Source: Rachicladosporium sp. CCFEE 5018
Lineage: Eukaryota > Ascomycota > Dothideomycetes > Cladosporiales > Cladosporiaceae
DNA: 64,000 nucleotides
Direction of reading: 5' to 3'
Assembly: GCA_002077045.2 (NCBI GenBank)
Contig: KZ111141.1
Span: forward strand, 857,702-921,701
The notes below the pieces were generated by a model, which saw only the letters and a program-made list of their open reading frames with translations, had not been told where the DNA came from and ran no database searches. Positions within the stretch are counted from its first letter, which is position 1. Each line of letters starts with the position of its first letter. Shown piece by piece: positions 20,773-31,612 of the stretch. A program made the position numbers and the translations under genes.

Positions 20773-22638
20773 TTACCTCCGTATCTGCTGATCTCGCTTC
20801 CTGCCCCTTCGTGACCGAGCCAGTGTACCAGCTCTTTGAAGCAGACCAGTCCATCGTGCCGACCAGGACGACTTCGGTGCCTTGCCGCCACGAGCGGGAG
20901 CGAAGCGAGATGCCCAGCTGTCTGCAGTAAGTGCTGCTGAAGCAGCTTGACTGACTAGTAGGCGACTCACCGGTCTAGGTGCACCTTGCGAGTCGGTCTC
21001 AGAGATTGGCCGCAGAGCCAGCGGTCGTGAACGGAGCGTATCGTTCGAGTCTGCTGTGCCATTCGCCGAGTCAGTGCGCGACACTGTCCGAATGCTGGAT
21101 CTGCGGCTACTGACCAGGGAGCTTGCCTGACTGTGCGCCGGCGACCGATTCATGACGCCTAGTCTTTCCACGGCGACAAAGGAGCCCATTGTATTTCTAG
21201 TCCATTTGTCGCCGTCGACGAACACGTGCTTGATCGACGCGACCGAGTCCGAGGTCGAGGCGATCGAGTCTGAGTTTAAGGCTTTGCTGAAACGCGATGC
21301 TGCTTTGGGAGCGACATCGAATATACTCCGGCGGATGAAAGGTGTGTAGGCAACTGGCGGCGCGTCAGGACATGCCTCTAGTGCGATCTCTGGAATGGTC
21401 GGCGGTGCAGTGGGTGGAGTCTCATCCGGCGTCGAATTCTCCGACGCCTGACTGCCTCGGTGGTCGGGAGTGAGCGGTGTGTTCAGTACATAAGACGCAC
21501 GACGTGGTGTGCCTGGAAGTGTGTCGAATGTATCGCCTCGTCGAATCCGCAGAGACTCGAGCGGCGTGTCGGGAACGAAGGACGCCCTTCGTGGCGTCGA
21601 CATCGCACTTTCGACATCAATGCTATGCGGTCGCCGGCGTGTCGGCTCTGTAGCTGGGATTTGATACACTGCTGCCGTCAGTATGCCCCCCTCAGCACCC
21701 GCCCTCACCTTCTGCTTTCCGCATGCCTTGCCAGACAAGGGTCTCAACAGCGCAGTCTCGATGATCGATTCCCGCCCTACTCTCGCCTCGGCGACAGTCC
21801 GCGCAATTTCCTCCTCGTGCTCAGAACTCCAATCCCGCCAGCCAGGCCTTTCGAGTCTCTCCAGAACGGCACTGACTAGCGACCACCGTCTGAGCATAAC
21901 TACTGGGACCTGCGCAAAAGCTTGCACCCTGTTCGCCTCCGACGCACCTTCGAGCATCTCCTCAACTTCATCAATCATCCCCTGACTAACCTCTTGACTA
22001 GGCAGCATAGTCCACCACCGTAATTGCGACGGCGAACTCGCCACGTCAGCAGGCCAAGACTCGGAAGGACGGAGCTCGAACATACCTTCATACTCGCCCG
22101 GTCCCAGCGGGGAGAACTCTTCGCCTTTCTCCACTGGTCTTTGGACTGTCTGCATCTCGCCGGTCTGTAGGATGTGGTAAAGCGCTGTATACCCTTTCCA
22201 ATTCTCGGCTACGATGTTGTCAGCGGCTTCGTCTTCGGGTCCTGACCTGGCCCGCAGGAAAGGTACGATCTGGTCGGCGGCTGCGAAGGTTTCAGCGAGT
22301 GGTGCTGATTGGTAGAGCCGGCAGGCAGGACAGGGGATGTCTACAGCTCGAGGTTTGCCGGTCTTGAGGCTGAATGTGCAGAAGAGCGAAGGGTGTGATG
22401 GGGAATGGGGAAACTCGATGTCGAGGGAGGCGATGTGGGTGCAGGTATAACTGAAGGTGGCGGTTGTGAGACACATCTTGGCTCGTGCAATGGCTTGTGT
22501 TGGGTCCGGCCCTGTTTCGTCGAGCGATTGCGGTATTGATTGAGGGAATGTGAGACTTCGGTTGAGAGCTTGGGCATGAACGATAGGAACAATGGCACTG
22601 TGGTCTGAGGGTAGGACAGAGGAAAGTGAGGTACTCAT
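20773..22638 (-). CDS. Uncharacterised fungal protein, 621 residues
   Basis: No family is recognised. The first half looks folded. It has a Cys pair (CPACRLYQS, about 102-110) together with an earlier CLTTATFSYTCTHI segment that could bind a metal, and two helical stretches with Trp-rich sequence (RWWTMLPSQE; RRWSLVSAVLERLERPGWRDW). The second half is disordered and Ser/Thr/Pro-rich, with two repeated motifs TPRRAS(F/Y)V that look like basophilic kinase sites. The C-terminus is basic (KSSWSARWTGLLQRAGTLAR). A possible 49-nt intron at about 20973-20925 would shift the frame to a less protein-like end, so I kept one exon. The final codons are followed by GTAAGT, so a short last exon may be missing. 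Confidence 0.65.
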   Translation of the reverse strand: MSTSLSSVLPSDHSAIVPIVHAQALNRSLTFPQSIPQSLDETGPDPTQAIARAKMCLTTATFSYTCTHIASLDIEFPHSPSHPSLFCTFSLKTGKPRAVDIPCPACRLYQSAPLAETFAAADQIVPFLRARSGPEDEAADNIVAENWKGYTALYHILQTGEMQTVQRPVEKGEEFSPLGPGEYEGMFELRPSESWPADVASSPSQLRWWTMLPSQEVSQGMIDEVEEMLEGASEANRVQAFAQVPVVMLRRWSLVSAVLERLERPGWRDWSSEHEEEIARTVAEARVGRESIIETALLRPLSGKACGKQKVRAGAEGGILTAAVYQIPATEPTRRRPHSIDVESAMSTPRRASFVPDTPLESLRIRRGDTFDTLPGTPRRASYVLNTPLTPDHRGSQASENSTPDETPPTAPPTIPEIALEACPDAPPVAYTPFIRRSIFDVAPKAASRFSKALNSDSIASTSDSVASIKHVFVDGDKWTRNTMGSFVAVERLGVMNRSPAHSQASSLVSSRRSSIRTVSRTDSANGTADSNDTLRSRPLALRPISETDSQGAPRPVSRLLVSQAASAALTADSWASRFAPARGGKAPKSSWSARWTGLLQRAGTLARSRRGRKRDQQIRR

Positions 22639-22887
22639 CGTTCAGGAGAGCGAGGGAGACAAAGGAGTGCACGTCATCGGTTACAGCTAACAAAGACAGA
22701 GATTATACGATCTCCCTTGTATGTGGCAACTCGGCTCAGGATTTCGAGGCAGGCTGGAGCATTCGTATGGTGACGCGAACGGGTTGCCACACGTACAACG
22801 ACTTGGCTTGTTCTTCGAGCTCTCGTGATCTCAGCTGCAGCCTGCCGTGACTTGATATCGACACGGACCTCATCCCGTTCGATGGTC

Positions 22888-23945
22888 TCAGCACTGAAAT
22901 GCTACGCCACTCTTCTTCACAATATTCGACTTTCCTCCGCCCGCAAAGCCTGTTCCATCGCAGCTCAGCTCGACAAGGCCCCTCTCCGCTCCACTTCCCT
23001 CGCCCTTCTTACCCTTCTTCCTTTCCTGTTCTGTGTGCGACTTCGCAGTGCTAGCAGTCGCATCACCCTGACATACATAGCATCTGATCGCTGCGTCGAA
23101 ATCCACATCGTGCGCTGATCTCTCGGGCGACCGCTGAAACTTGTCACTGCACGCCTTGCAGAGGACGTGGCCGCAAGGCTTAGCTAGCACAGCTTTCGTG
23201 GCGTTCGATAAAGGTTTGTCGCAGGCTGGACATATTCGTGTAGCCGTATCAGACGACGCATCCTTATTTTCGGAGGCGAAGTTGACCATGACGAGTGATT
23301 TGAGAGTGAAGTCGTGAGCGGCACCTTCAGCTGCCGCTGGACACACGGGGTGCCTCCTGATCGCTTGCATGTCGGACTTCTGGTGGTCTGGAATCTTGTT
23401 CGGGATCCAGAATGATGCTTGATCCTCAGCTCTGTCGTTTGTACTTGCTCTGCGCTTCGCATCGCCACTGCTTAGAGTAGCATCGGAGTTGTCCGCCTTC
23501 CTCTTCACCCCAGCTTTGGCAGCCCCATTTCTCCCGTTCAGCCCAGCCTGCGTCCTCTCAAACTCCCCCAACGCTTTGAGTCGAGTTTCCTCGTCCCCAA
23601 TCACTCGATCTTCCGCATCCTCAGCTACTCTCCTTTCAGCCTCCTTCCGCAGTCGCTTTAACTCTTTCCCTTGCGCCAGCAGATTGCTGATCGCACACTC
23701 TCGACAGAATAGATGGCCATGACTCGGACATGATACTGGCTCTCGTGCGGGGAGCAAACATAGCTGACAGCTGCCGAAGGGTAGGAAAGAATCTCGAGAC
23801 AGTCGTGTGGAACGGGAGCCCCAGTGGCCCTTCAGCTCGTCGCGCTCGTAGGCTGTGAAGAAGGCGAGGGAGGTGTTCCTTTTGCCTGGGACGTTAGCGA
23901 GTATTCAGCACATGGTTGTACAGAAACCGACTCACTATGAGACAT
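22888..23945 (-). CDS. NOSIP-like U-box/RING E3 ligase homologue, 335 residues
   Basis: A 10-nt first exon (23945-23936) is joined across a 47-nt or so intron to exon 2 (23885-22888), giving the start MSHSKRNTSLAFFTAYERDE that is typical of the NOSIP family. The split N-terminal RING/U-box follows: CQLCLLPAREPVSCPSHGHLFCREC at about 48-72. A long charged coiled coil (AQGKELKRLRKEAERRVAED) and an acidic linker come next. The second RING-like unit begins CPACDKPLSNATK and continues CGHVLCKACSDKF to CYVC. Animal NOSIP binds nitric oxide synthase and acts as a ubiquitin ligase, and plant and fungal homologues are spliceosome-associated. The family call is firm; the fungal substrate is unknown. 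Confidence 0.85.
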
Positions 23946-24100
23946 GATAGTGACAATGTCGTTGCACGATAGAAACTACGGTTCTGAAGTTAAGATGCTT
24001 ATCGAAGTACGAGGTCTTGGCAGTCGCGACTTCCATCAAACGCGTCTTCACTCCCGTTGCCTCCATCCTTTATGACGGCTGTATAAGCCGCATCGTCGCA

Positions 24101-25379
24101 ATGGCGGCTGATGGCAGGCCGTATGAGCCCCCGATGCTTATTCGCGTGCTGTCCAACGCCACTATGGGCGGCGTCGGATTTCTGTGTCGGAGCTTCTTGT
24201 ATGGGCTCAACAGCATGGAGGTGCATGGACTAGATACTTTCTTAGATCTTCTCAAGGAACGCGAGGATCCTGGGAGAAGGGAGCGAGGGTTGATCACGGT
24301 CTCAAACCACGTTTCGGTGTACGTACGTAGCTCTGCGAGTCCATCTTCCCATCACAGAGCACGGGCTGATCGATGACCAGACTTGACGATCCAGGCTTAT
24401 GGGGCGTGCTGCCATATCGACTTCATCTCAACGCGAACAATCATCGATGGAGTCTAGGGAGCCACGATATCTGCTTCAAGAATGGGTACGTCTAAATCTA
24501 TGAAGTGCAGAGCACCAACGTCTGAGACCTGATGCCAGGAAAAGCCTCATATCCGGCTTCTTCTCCCTCGGGAACACCCTGCCAATCCACAGAATCGCAC
24601 ATTCGAGCCATGGTGGCCTTTTCCAGCCGACCATGACGCAAGTCATTCGACTACTGAGCGATCCCCATGGCCAGCCTTCGATGTCGATCACGGGAGAGGT
24701 CTCGTGTTCTCACCCAAGCTTTCCGCCAGACGATCCGTTCACATCGTCTCAATTGACCTATACCACGACTGGTACCGACTCCTTCCCTGCGCCCTCGGCA
24801 TACCCATCAAACCGCCACGCTTGGGTCCACATCTTTCCTGAAGGTCGCATTCACCAGCACCCGCAGAAGACGATACGGTACTTCAAGTGGGGCGTCGCCA
24901 GACTGATCCTGGAGTCTGAGCCTTGTCCAGATGTCGTGCCGATGTGGATCGACGGCTTCCAGGATGTCATGGACGGGAGACGCGGTTGGCCCAAGCCAAT
25001 ACCAAGACCGGGCAAGCAGATCGGAGTTTGGTTTGGTGAGAGAGTGGATCATGAGGCCGTGTTCGGAAGTTTCAGAGAGCGGTGGCGATTGCTCGTCGAG
25101 CGGGCTGCGAGGCAAAAGACTACTGACGAAAACCATGAGGAGACCTCGACAAGCTCTGAACTCGGCGTCATCATCAACGAAGAGCTGAGGTACAGCAAAG
25201 AAGCGGAGCAACTTCGTATCGAAGTCACTGCAGCTGTGCGGAACGAGGTTCTCAAGATCCGACGACGGACTGGGCTTCCAGATGAGGATCCCAAGAGCAG
25301 CCTGGCTGCAACTTGGCGAGAAGAGGGTAACAATCTGGAAGGCGAGAAGCAAGATGGCAGCTTAGTGCAAGATCAGTGA
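24101..25379 (+). CDS. TAZ1: Tafazzin-type cardiolipin transacylase, 3 exons, 387 residues
   Basis: Exons 24101-24318, 24381-24485 and 24539-25379 are joined with GTACGT donors and CAG acceptors. The first splice restores the acyltransferase motif I, SNHVSVLDDPGLWG (HxxxxD intact). Exon 3 carries the further family motifs: SLGNTLPIHR, HIFPEGRIHQ and VPMWIDGFQDVM. The N-terminal segment ATMGGVGFLCRSFLYGLN is the hydrophobic stretch by which tafazzin attaches to mitochondrial membranes. A family-specific insertion (about 145-190) lies between motifs II and III. Tafazzin exchanges acyl chains between phospholipids and cardiolipin. ATG 24101 was chosen because it is the first in-frame ATG and gives a family-like N-terminus. 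The stop codon abuts a truncated transporter on the other strand. Confidence 0.9.
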
Positions 25380-26042
25380 GTGCTTGAGGGTCCGCGGCAG
25401 AGACATGATGACTGTGGGCGGTCAGTACAAGCTCGCAGACTCCGTCTCTGGCGCTACTTACTGCCCATAAAGGTGACGATGATCGAGAAGGAGACAGTGC
25501 AGAGGCTGTGGTCGCTCAGGGTGTTGAGAATCTTCGCCCCAGTGAGAACGTGGAAGTCGATCAACATGATATTGTTGGCCAACAGCATGAAGCCAGTGAA
25601 TTCGTAAGCGATCTTATTTTTGCCGCAAGCGTAGTATGCGAAATCGCATATATCGCGAATCTGCGGGTGCACCATGATAAATCTATGCATAGTAATCGAC
25701 GTGAACCAGAAGAGTAGTCCGGCCAAGACCATCGTGATAATCCCGGGTACCCAACCTAGTACGGAGAGCGACCACGATTGTGCCATGATGGCGAGGCAGA
25801 CCTGATCGCCACAGAGCAGCCATGCGGCCTTCTGCCAGGACATGGTGCGGAGCTTGATGTTATGTTCGTGGTCTGCAGTCTTGTCAGCAACCCGATCCAC
25901 GCAGATTTGTAGATGCAGGCCAACCTTCTGCTACAAGCGCCTGGATCTTGTCGTGCGAGTTATCGAAGTCCGAGTCCACGGCCGCGAAGGCAGTGCTGTT
26001 GAGTGGTCCGCCCTTCTCATCGGCGCTCTTGCTGAATGACAT
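25362..26042 (-). pseudogene. Truncated neutral amino-acid transporter (Mtr-like, AAAP family)
   Basis: Exons 26042-25925, 25872-25462 and 25411-25362 join in phase to 192 residues. They begin MSFSKSADEKGG, continue through EHNIKLRTMSWQKAAWLL and end IIMSLPRTLKH before a stop. The sequence is clearly the N-terminal part of the fungal Aa_trans/AAAP permeases related to Neurospora Mtr, covering about the first four or five membrane segments. Splice sites and reading frame are intact, yet the remaining roughly 250 residues with six or more membrane helices are absent, because tafazzin begins immediately on the other strand. The last recognisable residues lie within about 10 bp of the tafazzin stop. 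It is a gene relic after rearrangement, or possibly a functional short protein. Confidence 0.7.
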
Positions 26043-27117
26043 CTTTGCGACACAGCTCTTCCTCAGCTCTTACTCGTGAGTACAATCGCGACAGCGGAGG
26101 AAGAAGTGAGGTCAAGAGAGAGAGAGAGAGCTATACCAGTACCGCCTTATCGTCGCGCTTACCTCGAGCTCTACCAGGGTACAGCAGCACAACCTACATA
26201 TACCCTTCCAATGCAGCCCTACCTCCCACTCGAGTACCGCAGCACAGACGGTCAAGCCAATTGCGTGCTCGATCACACGTCCTCGGCCGTGCAAAAGGTC
26301 AGCTACAGACTGCGACAGACGCGTTCCAGATTCCTCGGCGCGCCCGCCACACTCTGACGCTTATCTGTGTCTGTCCACGCTCTCGGCAACCCTGCGAGTC
26401 GCGAGCAGAGCCGCCAATGATTAGCTAGCATAGATGCAGGGAAGGGTGCGGCAGCACGTGTAAGTTGTGGCGCTAGGCGTTAAGCTCATGCTTAGTTTTT
26501 CAAGCACGCGATTGAAGTGGTGGGGTGCGTCTTCGGTAAGCTCGGGGGACACGGGCACGTGAGTGACAAAAGAAGTGGACTGCTCAGTGATATATTGCAG
26601 ATGGGAATGCTGACATATGCAATGCTGTGATAACTCAGTGCATCAGTGCGTACGCTATCAGCGAGAGTGATATGTCTCTCGAGAACTCTCCTAGATACTA
26701 TCAACTGCGAATCGTGGATGCAGTGCAGCATGTACTAGCGGCGTCAATCACGTCGACTTCTCGAGCGGTCCGCTTCTTTTGTCATTCGCGTGGGTGGATT
26801 TATTCTGGAGCTTGATGAACTGGATGGGGAGTCGGGGTCTTAATCATATGGGCATATGCTTCGTGGCTGAGCCGGTAGCAAGTGTGATAATGTTCGTCTG
26901 GCTTCAGGCTTGCATCTGCGCCGGGCTGTCAGATGGGTTTATACGATTGGAGGTGATGAGTCGAGGTATTTTAGAGCGAGATGCGGCAAGTCGACGCGAG
27001 CCGAAACCGACCCTCATGAAACCACATTAGAGAAACACCAGTTGGCGAAGGAACTCTTGATTAATACACTGTGACGGAGACAGGATATCTCTGCGTCCGT
27101 AGCGCCTCGTGTGATCC
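26043..27117. other. Gene-poor intergenic region
   Basis: About 1.07 kb upstream of the transporter relic, next to the 3' end of the mitochondrial repeat-protein gene. It contains a short (AG)n microsatellite at about 26113-26130. The longest open frame (130 codons, plus, 26036-26428) has no features and overlaps another frame. Confidence 0.45.
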
Positions 27118-29031
27118 TTAGATACTGAAGTACGCTTCCTTCTCAATTCCCTCCAAATTACCCACAACCCCGATGCCCGCCCTATAAACCAACCCGCCCG
27201 TCTCATCATACAGCGTCCACGCCTCCTTCTCACACATCGCCTGCGCTTCCGCTCTCAGACCACCCACCTCCCCCGCCCACGAATCATACACACCATCGTC
27301 CTGATAGAATTTGAAGAACTCTGGCTTGTCCTGTGCACGACCAGTGTCCTGGGCCCAGTCGTCTTCATTCACTCCATTGGAACGCGTAGCTGCGGCCGCG
27401 GCGGCCTGCTTAAGGGAGTACGCTTTGAAGTCCACGGCTTTGCAGGCACGAAAGACGTTGACGAGATGCAATTTCGCCGCCTCTGGCTTGTAGAAAGGGT
27501 TTGGAGGATCGTCTTCGGGGCCACCGGTGTAGGTGTATGTCACCAAGCGGTCTTCGCCTTCTTCGCAGTCGTATACGGCATTGTTGTACTCCACTTCAGA
27601 GGCGTAAGTGTACCTTTCAGGGCTGAGAGCGAGAGCGGCGGCAGGTGCCTGGGCACCGGCCCAGAGCTGCTGCGTATTCGCAATTTCGGCCATGAGGAGG
27701 TAGGATGGGTCGTACATGGCTTCCATTGCTACGCGGAGCCAGTCCATGGCGAGTTGTGCGCGTTGCTTGGGAGTTGAGGGATAAGTTGCTGTGCGGAAGA
27801 ATTGATCTGCGTCGGCAGGCCGGAGCGTACTTGCCTGAGACGGTGTAGTGGCCATATTCGCCTGATCCGATTTGAAGCTGTCGAACGGCGTTGGCTTGAC
27901 GTGCGCTGGGGGCTCGTCTTCGATGTACTTCCATCCAGAGGTCCAGTAGTATTTTCCTAGCTCGTGCGCAGCTTTGGGCACGCCGCTCGCCGCGGCTTTG
28001 GTCATCAGGTAGAGCCACTCGCTCGTGGGTCTGAGGTCGCCATTGGCGTACGACTGCTCCCTGTAGCTGGCAGCCCAGTAAAACGCAACTGGATCGTCTT
28101 GCTCCATCCCAATCTTCAGTGCCCTCTCAAGCAGGTCGACCTCTTTCAGACCGCGCTGCACTCTTTCAAAGTGAATAGTGATCAGCTCGATCCAGGGCGT
28201 AGCAAGATGCTGCAAAGAGGCATTGTACGCATCCGTCTCTTTGGGATTGGGCCTGATCTTAGTCACGTAGTCCAACCGCACAGGATCTTCCAACACGCTC
28301 CACCATAACTTGATAGCTGCTTCCTGATCGCCCTGGAACCTCGCAATCATACCCTCCAGCACCATCGCCCTGACATTGACTCCCTCACGCGCCAACCGCT
28401 GGAGATGACCGCGCGATCTCGAATACGTGGCTACCTTGAGCGTCTGAGGGTTGTCTTTGCTTACAAGCAGCAACTGATACAAGAGCTGTACCGTAGCCTC
28501 CTCATAGCCAACACTAGAAAGCAGCAATAGCAACTTCTGGCCGTATGGCTTCTCCCTCTTCACGTGGCTGGCTTGTAGCATGAAAGCCAGGAACAGTACA
28601 TCCTTGTGCGCGATCTTGGTCGTCTCAAGAAGCGTAGCAAACTTCGTGACGATCCCCGATTCGAGTCTTGGCTTGGAGTCGGTACACAGCCCCACGTAAG
28701 CAGTCAAGAAGTGGTCGACCTCGTGTGCCGTGACCGTGATGTTGCCCTTGTTGAAGTTCCAGCTGATGAGAGCATGACGGTAGGTATTGACTATGTTGTC
28801 CAATTCCTGGTCGAGTCCCTTCAACTTGAGGGCATCTGCGGGATTCAAAACCCTTCGCTTTTGAGTAGTGGTCGACCATGCTTTCTGTCGCTGGCGTAGC
28901 GAGGTCGTTGATAAGGCTCGGATTGGTGTCAGGCTGGCACCGCAACGACATTTGCAAGCATGCTCTACTGACGGGAGGGCATGAGAGATGGCCGCGGGCA
29001 GCGCTCTCAGGGAGGTCGTAGCCCTCCTCAT
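27118..29031 (-). CDS. Mitochondrial Sel1/TPR-like repeat protein, 637 residues
   Basis: This is a single exon. The first 45 residues are rich in Arg, Ser, Ala and Leu with no acidic residue until the first Glu (MRRATTSLRALPAAISHAL), a typical mitochondrial presequence, ending near SLRQRQKAW. The body is all-helical with Sel1/TPR-type repeats, clearest at AHELGKYYWTSGW (about 370) and AMDWLRVAMEAMYDPSYLL (about 445). A second part with several Tyr-rich helices follows to the C-terminus. Such proteins act as adaptors in mitochondrial translation, assembly or RNA metabolism. I do not recognise a specific orthologue. It is divergent from CCT8 with about 280 bp between the starts. Confidence 0.75.
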   Translation of the reverse strand: MRRATTSLRALPAAISHALPSVEHACKCRCGASLTPIRALSTTSLRQRQKAWSTTTQKRRVLNPADALKLKGLDQELDNIVNTYRHALISWNFNKGNITVTAHEVDHFLTAYVGLCTDSKPRLESGIVTKFATLLETTKIAHKDVLFLAFMLQASHVKREKPYGQKLLLLLSSVGYEEATVQLLYQLLLVSKDNPQTLKVATYSRSRGHLQRLAREGVNVRAMVLEGMIARFQGDQEAAIKLWWSVLEDPVRLDYVTKIRPNPKETDAYNASLQHLATPWIELITIHFERVQRGLKEVDLLERALKIGMEQDDPVAFYWAASYREQSYANGDLRPTSEWLYLMTKAAASGVPKAAHELGKYYWTSGWKYIEDEPPAHVKPTPFDSFKSDQANMATTPSQASTLRPADADQFFRTATYPSTPKQRAQLAMDWLRVAMEAMYDPSYLLMAEIANTQQLWAGAQAPAAALALSPERYTYASEVEYNNAVYDCEEGEDRLVTYTYTGGPEDDPPNPFYKPEAAKLHLVNVFRACKAVDFKAYSLKQAAAAAATRSNGVNEDDWAQDTGRAQDKPEFFKFYQDDGVYDSWAGEVGGLRAEAQAMCEKEAWTLYDETGGLVYRAGIGVVGNLEGIEKEAYFSI

Positions 29032-29313
29032 CGCGGCCAGATAATCAGATCGTGAGCAAGCATGACTTCACGCATCCCCACGACATGCTCATCCACACAT
29101 ATTCCAGCTTTGGGAGTTCTCATTGTGGTATCCGATATATTCGGGAGTGATATGAGCTTGTACCGTCGGCTAGTCGTCCGGACGCGCCACAAATTTCATG
29201 CGGGACGCGACCTCATATGAAGAAGTTGGGTGTTTGAGCCCAGTGCCTTTACATGCTCATATTTCCACCTGCACCACCTCCCACTACCTCTTAATAATTC
29301 GCCGCAAATCAAG

Positions 29314-31099
29314 ATGTCCCTCTCGATACCAAACGCTCCGAACGCAGGACTCTTCAAATCAGGCTACCAAAAGTACTCCATCGCCCAGCCTACCTACACC
29401 CCCTCATACTAACAAATACTCCAGCTATGATGCCGAAGATGGCGCCGTCATTCGCAATATTGAAGCCTGTCGAACGATCGCCCAGACCGTACAAACCTCC
29501 CTAGGCCCTTATGGTCGCAATAAAATCGTCATAAATCACCTGCAAAAGATGATCCTCACAAACGATGCCGCAACGATTCTGCGAGAGCTGGATGTGGTGC
29601 ACCCGGCGGCAAAGCTCATAGTCATGGCATCGCAACAACAAGAAGCAGAGATGGGCGATGCGACGAACATGGTCTTTGCCGGAGAGCTGCTGAAGAAAGC
29701 GGAGGAGTTGCTACGGATGGGCTTGAAGACGAGTGAGATTGTCAAGGGCTACGAGCGAGCACAGGGCTTTGCGTTGAAGGCGCTGGAAGAGCTTGAAGTC
29801 GACCGAGTGGACGACATCCGGGACCAGGCTGAGCTGGCGAAGGCACTACGGACGGTCATCGCAGCGAAGCAGTCAGGGAACGAGGTGCTGCTGGCTGATA
29901 TGGTCGCTGAGGCAGTCTTGGCAGTGCTTCCCAAGAATCCCTACAACTTCAACATTGACAACATTCGCGTCGTCAAGATCATGGGTGGCTCACTCGAGCA
30001 ATCAAAAGTCGTCAGAGGCATGGTCTTTGGTCGCGAGCCCTCAGGCACAGTCAAGAAGGCCACGAAAGCGAAAGTGGGCATTTTCAGCTGCCCGATAGAC
30101 ATCTCGCAAACCGAGACGAAAGGTACAGTCCTACTCAAGACCTCAAAAGAGCTGCTCGACTTCACGAAAGGCGAGGAGCACCAGATCGAAGCCGCCATCA
30201 AGGAGCTACATGACTCTGGCGTGCGGGTAGTAGTGGCAGGCGCCACAGTGGGCGAGCTGGCACAACACTACCTCAACCGCTTCAACATCCTCGTCATTAA
30301 GATCCTCTCGAAATTCGAGCTCCGCCGCCTTTGCGCTGTCGTCGGCGCCACACCACTAGCTCGCCTCGGAGCACCCATGCCAGACGAAATGGGCAACATC
30401 GATGTCGTCGAGACACTCGAGATCGGCGGCGACAGAGTCACAGTCTTCCGGCAGGAATCGGAGCAAACTCGCACAGCGACCATAGTCCTCCGTGGCGCCA
30501 CTCAAAACCACCTAGACGATGTAGAGCGTGCGGTGGACGATGGTGTAAATGTCGTGAAAGCCATCACTCGGGATCCCCGACTGGTATCTGGTGCAGGCGC
30601 AGCAGAGATGCAGATCCTGGAGCGCGTGGGCGCAATCGGCGACAAGACTCCGGGTTTGAGTCAATACGCGATCAAGAAGTACGCAGAAGCCTTCGAAGTC
30701 ATCCCGCGCACACTCGCCGAGTCAGCCGGCTTAGACGCCACGGAAGTCCTCGCACGTCTTTACACAGCTCACAACGTGTCCAACGCTCCTCCCGCGACTA
30801 ACGGCACGAATGGCACCAAGCCCTCTCCCAAGCCCAGCTCGCAAAAGGACGAAGAGACTTCGAGCGAGGAAGATGCCATACCCAGCTTGGGCGTGGACAT
30901 CGAGAACAATGATGGCACTGGCACCTTAGACGCTGAGGATGAGGGGATCCTGGATCTGATGGTATCGAAGAGTTGGGCTATTAAGCTCGCCACTGAGGCT
31001 GCAAGGACGGTGTTGAGCGTTGATCAGATTATCGTTGCGCGGCAAGCTGGTGGGCCTAAGCCGCCGGGCCCGAATAAGGGGTGGGACGATGAGGACTGA
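29314..31099 (+). CDS. CCT8: Chaperonin CCT/TRiC subunit theta, 577 residues
   Basis: Exons 29314-29372 and 29425-31099 join across a 52-nt intron (donor GTACTC, branch ACTAAC, acceptor CAG). The protein starts MSLSIPNAPNAGLFKSGYQN and continues YDAEDGAVIRNIEACR, as in theta subunits. Group II chaperonin motifs are present: TSLGPYGRNK, LTNDAATIL, the nucleotide site GDATN (Gly-Asp kept, the usual second Gly is Ala), and IVARQAGGPK near the end. An acidic Ser/Glu-rich insertion (about 505-545) precedes the last helices, as in other fungal theta subunits. The protein is one of eight subunits of the cytosolic ring that folds actin, tubulin and WD40 proteins. Confidence 0.95.
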
Positions 31100-31135
31100 G
31101 CGCGTGGCTGATTGCAAAGGCGGACTAGTGAAGCA

Positions 31136-31339
31136 CTAGAGCAGCGACTTTCTGGTCTCGAAGGCCATGCGGGTAGATGGCATGTGTGGATCAACGACAG
31201 CGTGCGCGTGAAGTCGATCCAGAGGCACTGTGAATCCGTCACCGGGCCTGCGAGACTTCTGTGAGGCTGCGTAGCATGCATACACGATGGAGAGACTGAT
31301 AGACAGCGCTAGCGTTGTGGAAGAGAGATGTGCCGACAA
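31136..31339 (-). CDS. Possible small single-pass membrane protein (exon)
   Basis: A 67-codon frame ends at 31136. It encodes a hydrophobic segment (TTLALSISLSIVYACYAA) followed by a basic turn (SQKSRRPGDGF) and a hydrophilic tail (VPLDRLHAHAVVDPHMPSTR). This layout resembles small mitochondrial or ER membrane proteins. There is no in-frame ATG at the 5' end, so an upstream exon would be needed. ATG 31445 begins a short frame (MASKIGQ) with a donor-like GTATTG, and it can join in phase only through an acceptor at about 31311. Support is weak but better than for other short frames nearby. Confidence 0.3.
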   Translation of the reverse strand: MSAHLSSTTLALSISLSIVYACYAASQKSRRPGDGFTVPLDRLHAHAVVDPHMPSTRMAFETRKSLL

Positions 31340-31612
31340 GAACTGTCATGTCAATACTGCTACAAGGCTATAAGCATATAGCTTCCGTACATCCTACAGC
31401 GCCGTTTCAACGCATCCCAATACCCTGGCCAATCTTAGATGCCATGTAGCCACGATAGCAATGCCCGCGTGCAGCGGAGACCAAGTCAGATTATTAGTAA
31501 ATCCGCACCCCCCTCTGTCCCTCTACTTTCTTTAAATGCGCGTACCAATACACTCAAGAATTGAATTCCGTCTCTTCTCAGCCCGTCCGTCTCTTCTAAA
31601 CCGCCTCATCTT

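Noticed and set aside
20925..20973. GTGAGT...CTGCAG as an intron near the end of the 621-residue protein
   Set aside because: Its removal shifts the frame to a less protein-like C-terminus, whereas the unspliced frame keeps a coherent basic tail.
26105..26135. (AG)n run as a regulatory GAGA element
   Set aside because: It is a short microsatellite without positional relation to a supported promoter.
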